Assembly (NCBI GenBank): GCA_030533445.1
Contig: CM060070.1
Span: 22,983,501 to 23,047,500, forward strand
Reading direction: 5' to 3'
Length of the DNA stretch: 64,000 nucleotides
From: Cyprinodon diabolis
Lineage: Eukaryota > Chordata > Actinopteri > Cyprinodontiformes > Cyprinodontidae
The position numbers and the translations under genes are program-made. A model generated the notes under the pieces. That model saw only the letters and a program-made list of their open reading frames with translations, ran no database searches and was not told where the DNA came from. Positions 58,736 through 64,000 of the stretch are shown here, in pieces. Each line of letters starts with the position of its first letter. Within the stretch, counting starts at the first letter, position 1.

Positions 58736-61700
58736 CTCTACTGTACTTCTCTAACGGTTTCTGACAACATGATGTAATGACAGTAGACACCCAAAAATCT
58801 AGTCTGATTTTCTCAATACATTGCCAAGCTAGCATTTCACTGTAAACCATATCATCTCAATTTATCTAATACAAATCTTTATGAGATATTTCTAGTCACT
58901 TTTTCAATCTAATTGAACAGTGCTAAGAGTCTCAGTCCTGGAGATTGACACATGAAACTATGACACTATTTCACATACAGCAGTAGACTTATTTTTTTAA
59001 AGAACTGACTGGAGAAGCTATTCAATTTCATATAACTACATTTGGCTTATAGCTGCAGCATAATGTCCTTACAAAAAATTATACTGGGGACATATAGGAA
59101 AGTTGGCCAAGCACATGAAGTTATAACAGACAGATGAAACATAGGAATTGGACAAAAAGTTTCTGGATTTTAGAGGCTTGTAATCAACTTTTTTGAACAG
59201 TTTTTAAAGTTGGAGTATTCAAAAAAGATGAGGTCACAACTCTGCTTAAGCTATTTGGCAAAGATCCAGAGCTGTTGGCTTCACAGACCCAGCTGTGGTT
59301 TCTGTTGATGGTTTCTCCAGTTTCCTCTTTGTGCGAGCTGCAGTAAGATGTGCCAGAGATATGCCCCTGCAAATCATCAGAGGTGAACTGCAAATTGGGA
59401 ATGATTTGACTTTTTACTTCCTGGCAGCAGCAAGAAAAGTGCTCATCCATAATAAAACAAAAATGACCAAAGGAAGAACGTTGGATCATGTCTTTGGTGA
59501 AAGATACATCTATTAATTTCAGGGTTTGACTCCTGCCAAGAAACCCTAAGTTGTGATCATTTACATTTTGTCTCTCCGATTTATATTGGATTTAGAGGAG
59601 TACATTAACAGTGAGAGTATTTTGGAGGCAAGAAAAAAATCACAGCCAACTGATTCACACTGAAACCTCCTGTTGTTCTGTGGCGTTTATTCAACACTTG
59701 GATGGTTTAAACAATTTCCATATTTTTCACAAGAGCCAATACAAGGTTAGCCTCCTCATTGCACAAATTGAATATAAAGCAATTCTAACAAAGCATAGAG
59801 GAAGATATGAAAAAAGACATGGGTGATGCTGACATGAGAGCAGATAAAAACGAAAGAAAAAAAGAAGTATTCCCGATGAAACAAAGCTCTTAAAGAAGGG
59901 AGGTCAGGCATAATTAGAGGAGTGGGTGGTACATCTAAGTGTACATGTACCTTGGCTCTGTCAAAGGCAGTAGTGTGAACAGGAAAAGATTGTAATAATG
60001 GTTTAAGAAGTGTTGGAGAAGGAGCAAGGCCAGTGGTGGGGTAGTAAATTGTCAAGAGCAAAAGAACTCGAAACACAAAGTAAGGCTGAGCTGGCTTCTG
60101 GAAAAGACTTTAAGGAAGTATGGATGAGGACAAGATTGAGAAATAGTTGGCAGAAGCTCCGGTGAAACCAGCTGTTCCCAATACACTGATTCTCAGCAGT
60201 AGACTAATAGGCAGAGGGAGTCGGTTGCTCCGTCTCCTGTCTCCCAGGCTGCCTGGAGGGGCTGTATTGATAATATTCCATCCTGCAAGGCTCAATCCAT
60301 CCCCCGGGGCGCTCAGCCGCAAGTGGATGAAGAGTCCCTGGATGGTCTTTTTCCCTTCCACAACTAGACACTGCAATGAGAGGAAGAGATGTGAACACCC
60401 TTGAAGGCAGATACACGCAAGCAGGGAGGCACAAACAGGCACACTGCCCAGGCACCTTCCCCACACCTCATTTATTCTCATTCCGAGTTTTTCCTCTCAC
60501 ACGAGCGCCAATGCAAGGGCCAGAGAGCAATGATCACACAGGAGGCGAGGAGATGTATGAGGTAGGAGAAAAGAGAGACAGAAGGGAAAAGGAGAGAAGA
60601 ATGACAGCCGGCGTAGAGTATCATCCTCCACGCTCCTCTCCCATCAGAAGTGCTAATCCAGCCGGCGGAGGTGCAGACCATGGCTCACACCTGCTTGCTC
60701 CTCTCCATCTTGTTAGGGGCCATATGGGAGGGGAAAGTGACTTCTTGCTGTACTTTCACTACAGGGCTTGTTCCCTCACATTAATACCTCTACTGCTTGG
60801 CTCCATTTGTTACAAACGCTCAAGACACCCACTCCAGGGGAGCCTGGGGCTGTGAATGATGGCCATATGCAGAATCATGCTCATCTATAACCCCCTGTGG
60901 CTGAAGTAAAGTACAGTATGCTCCTTCAGTGTTGCAACCAAGGTTATCATTCGGAGGTGGTGCAGTACAGTGCAATTCAGCGTATCTGTAAAAGTGTGCG
61001 CAGTGGAGGGTTGATTAGTCCATAAAGTTTAGCAAAGCCAGTTCATAGGTAGAGAGGCACAAATTTAAATTTAAAGATAAGTCAGTTTAGGAGTTAAAGT
61101 AAAAACAAAGGCAGGAACGTTAAAAGAGGTTCTTGACTTGCACACAAGAAGTAATGTGACTCCTCTGAGTTTTTGCTCAGTGTTCCAATATGGGATTTTG
61201 AACAAAGTAAAATTTAAAAGAAACATGCTTGAAGCCCAGTACAGGCCCTCTCCTGATGTATATAAAAGAAAAAAGAAATAGTTGAAGGGTGGATCAAAAG
61301 AGAAAACATTTCAGGCCTCGCACCAAAACAAGCTGCTCACCATTAAAATTCAAACAGGACAAACCAAGGGTATGGTGATTAACATGCAGTGAGTGATGCA
61401 GCTGAAATTGTATGTTTTTTGGCTACTTCACATAACAGATCTCTTTCCTCTGTGTTTTTCAAGGTTGCCCTCAGGATTAGAAGAACATAGAATAAAACAT
61501 GAAAAAAATAATACAGTGTGGAAAAAAATCTCCAGGATTTAGGAGAAATGAAAGTAGATATGAGGTTTACTTTCTTTTTTCTTAAACTAGGTGGGAGGGT
61601 TTAAATAAGAAATAAAATTTTGTGCCAGAAGTAATTAGTACAATAGTAATGTATCCTTTGAAAATATACTTACATTAAATGTAAACTTCAGAATGTCTTT

Positions 61701-62728
61701 GTTGTTGTGCTTTCTATTTTGCTGTTGTTGAATCAGTTTTGCTTACCATCTGTTTTTAGATTATGTTTAACAGGATGTGTCACCCACGTGGGTTTTCTAT
61801 GTAAATGTGAAAAATCAAAGGAAATGCAAAGGAAGGAGCATAGAATTGTACTTAATGTATGCCCACTTTACCAGCTCCATTGCTGCTGAGAGGTTCTTAT
61901 AGTTGTTTTATTTTGTTTGGCGGATTAGTATGCACAAGTGAAGCTGTACAGGTACAATAAACATCAGGGATCGAAAGTATTTTAATGGCAGTCAACATTT
62001 GTATTGCATTTAGAATTTGAACTATATTAGCAAAGAATATAATAGTGATGCCAATATTAATTATTAATTTATTTTTTTGAAATTCATTTAAGCAAAAAAA
62101 TATAATATTATGTTGTTTTTTAATGGCTTCTACTGAATCTACCTATGCAAAATGCTCCTCTAAGTCTTCCTTCCACTCTTGATGCTAAACAAGAGCAATG
62201 ATGAAAATGTACTGTATGGCTATTTAATGATACAAACACAATGATATAACATGTTATGCATATATTTTGAACAAATAAATGAAGTTATTCAACCTTTCTA
62301 CCCATTATCACTAGCCACCACTAGCACAAATAGCACGTTTGATTATTATATGTTTATATGTTCCATAAGTCCTTTATTGCATAACATAAAAGATGAATAC
62401 ATTTTCAAACTGTCCATTTGTGTTTTTTTCTGTTTTTTTGTCTGAGAACTATTGTACAGTCTTAGATAAAATTAAGTTTGAGTTTTATTTCAGAAATGAA
62501 GAAACAGGTTACAAAAAAAACAGCAGATTAGAAGTCTACTTGGAGGAGCTTAGTCACATGCAATGACTCTGAAAATAATTGATGGCTAATGTGGGTGTGG
62601 TTTCTTGCCCAAGGACACAACGAAAAAAAAAAAGCCAGAGATGGTAACAAACTCCAGTTTCCTATGTTGTTATATCAGGGAGGGACGAATTATGAGCTAT
62701 TATGTTAGATAGCTTTAATTGACAACAG

Positions 62729-62729
<1 letters not shown>
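58736..62729. other. Unique stretch with a GC-richer island
   Basis: No gene or transposon recognised. 60130-60720 is markedly GC-richer than its surroundings and holds overlapping open frames on both strands (the longest 60376-60855, 159 codons) without any known domain. It is a candidate conserved non-coding region. 59290-59516 is an open frame without recognisable similarity. Confidence 0.3.
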
Positions 62730-62730
<1 letters not shown>

Positions 62731-62789
<59 letters not shown>

Positions 62790-62803
62790 TTATATATATT
62801 AGA
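62731..62803. repeat. (TA)n microsatellite
   Basis: About 35 TA units with two interruptions near the 3' side. Confidence 0.95.
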
Positions 62804-63602
62804 AATTAAACCTTTTTTTCCTGATTCTGATACAAAAAAGAGCAGACGTTAAAATAGAGCAAAAATGTATGAATAGATAATAGTTAAATTGTCAAAATGT
62901 GATGCAAGCCAAATAATATATTTAACTAATACTTGCATTAACAGGGTCACTCTCCAGAGAAACAGAGAAAGCATCAAGGATAAATTGTGATTAATCCATA
63001 AATTGGGATTAAGCTTATATCCATCTATACAGTAACAATTTAATGCTATATTCCTGGCAGTTTGCATTCAGTAACAAATAAAGTGCAGCACAAAGAAGTT
63101 GTTAGTTGTTCTCATTGTGTCATATGAACAATCTGCAGCCAACATTTTATTGATATAAGTCTTTGACTCTGTGATGCTTATATTTCTATGAATCTGGACT
63201 TCAAAATACATTGAATTGTGTGGTGCATACGGAGTATTTGGTCTCTAACATCTGCTGGCTTCTCCAGTAGGACACCCCATCATGTCAGTTCTCAGCTCAT
63301 ATGTGCAGCAAACTCAGGGGGAGTTTTACACATCCTGCAACCGGAGTAACATACGGCAGTAACTACACTCAGGATAACAGCTATTTGGCTTACTGAGACT
63401 GGAACTCCAGGATATCCAGATATTTAGCCGAAAACTTATTTTGAGTTCTCACATTTTTCCACTCTCTGAAATGGGGGCCTAGTAAACAGTGTTTAATAGT
63501 TAAAACCAGTCAGTTGTCTTTTAAACTGATCCCTTAGGTCCTAAGAATGGCATTATTACTAGTATCAGTTTTAGTAAGATGCACTAAGGCATTTAACTTG
63601 AC
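62804..63602. other. Unassigned stretch
   Basis: AT-rich, no gene or transposon recognised. Confidence 0.4.
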
Positions 63603-63603
63603 C

Positions 63604-64000
63604 AGGGGCGGATTAAGAAATTTTGGCCCCCTGGGCCTGACATGGTCTTGGCCCCTCAACCCCCCGCGCGTGCGGGCGCACACACACGCACGCACTATGC
63701 AAGAAATACTGTATACTGTGAACAGACATGCACACTGTCCTGTACAGAAGAGTGCACATACTGCACACACAATATTAGGTATACCACACAGACACTGACA
63801 AGCACAGGTTTCACACAGACACAGGGGGAGGGGATAAATGGCCTAAAAATAAACATTTTGGAAAATGATTATGCCCACTTCAGTGATGGTGCATTGGGTC
63901 ATTTGAGAGATATTATGTATTGGAAGTTGGTAGCTATCATGAAATAAACCCCCCACCCCACCCAAAAAACTAAATCGGACATGATTTTTGCCCCCTTTTC
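63604..64000. mobile_element. Probable hAT-like element, left part, running off the window
   Basis: CAGGGGCGGATTAAG, then TTTTGGCCCCCTGGGC, is the opening phrase of hAT-like repeats in fish. A CA-rich stretch (63675-63700) follows. The window ends in GGACATGATTTTTGCCCCC, so the right end and any 8 bp duplication are not visible. The overlapping His/Thr-rich open frames here are microsatellite-driven and not genes. Confidence 0.5.

Noticed and set aside
60376..60855. 159-codon plus-strand open frame with overlapping minus-strand frames
   Set aside because: Frames open on both strands reflect GC-rich composition. No protein domain is visible.
63547..63947. Overlapping His/Thr-rich frames at the right edge
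   Set aside because: They are driven by CA-rich repeats in a hAT-like element.

Overview
This 64 kb window reads as vertebrate, most likely teleost fish, nuclear DNA. It is AT-rich, with long tetranucleotide and TA microsatellites, no bacterial-type gene packing, and fossils of the transposon families typical of ray-finned fish: hAT, Tc1, Ty3/Gypsy, RTE/Rex3-like, CR1/L2/Rex1-like, Tx1-like and R2/Dong-like elements. I could not identify any host protein-coding exon, tRNA, rRNA or CRISPR array. The window is best described as intergenic or large-intron DNA. Every recognisable reading frame belongs to a broken transposable element.

Layout. 0-15 kb is transposon-poor: a small inverted-repeat element (162-528), a tandemly duplicated LINE 3' end carried between GAAA microsatellites (2584-3916), an RTE/Rex3-like LINE 3' end (about 6765-6985), a 20-base G run and a long TTTC microsatellite. 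15-28 kb holds two Tc1 fossils (15399-15520 and about 21965-22880), a 203 bp hAT miniature element, a probable solo LTR and a foldback insertion with a 12 bp target-site duplication. 31-41 kb is a transposon thicket: a hAT element with a Gypsy-type solo LTR inside it, a Gypsy pol-LTR remnant, an antisense LTR fragment, several LINE 3' ends and two shared repeat families. 42-52 kb holds a LINE tail with a 20 bp duplication, an antisense Gypsy LTR, a BED-finger hAT remnant, and an antisense LINE split by a 1.5 kb hAT remnant. 55-59 kb holds two complementary halves of a CR1/L2-like LINE plus two miniature DNA transposons. 59-64 kb is mostly unique sequence, with a TA microsatellite and a hAT-like end at the right edge.

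The firmest structural evidence is a set of target-site duplications read directly from the sequence: GTGCTCCT around 31488-32850, GTCAC around 31655-32331, CTCCAGTC around 49553-51046, a 12-mer around 27689-27941, a 20-mer around 42209-42428 and TTAA around 56411-56921. They give a relative order of insertion at two nested loci. Several GC-richer unique islands could be conserved non-coding elements, but that cannot be decided without alignment. No new biological system was found. The most unusual structures are the nested insertions, the 27.7 kb foldback and the microsatellite-mediated LINE duplication.
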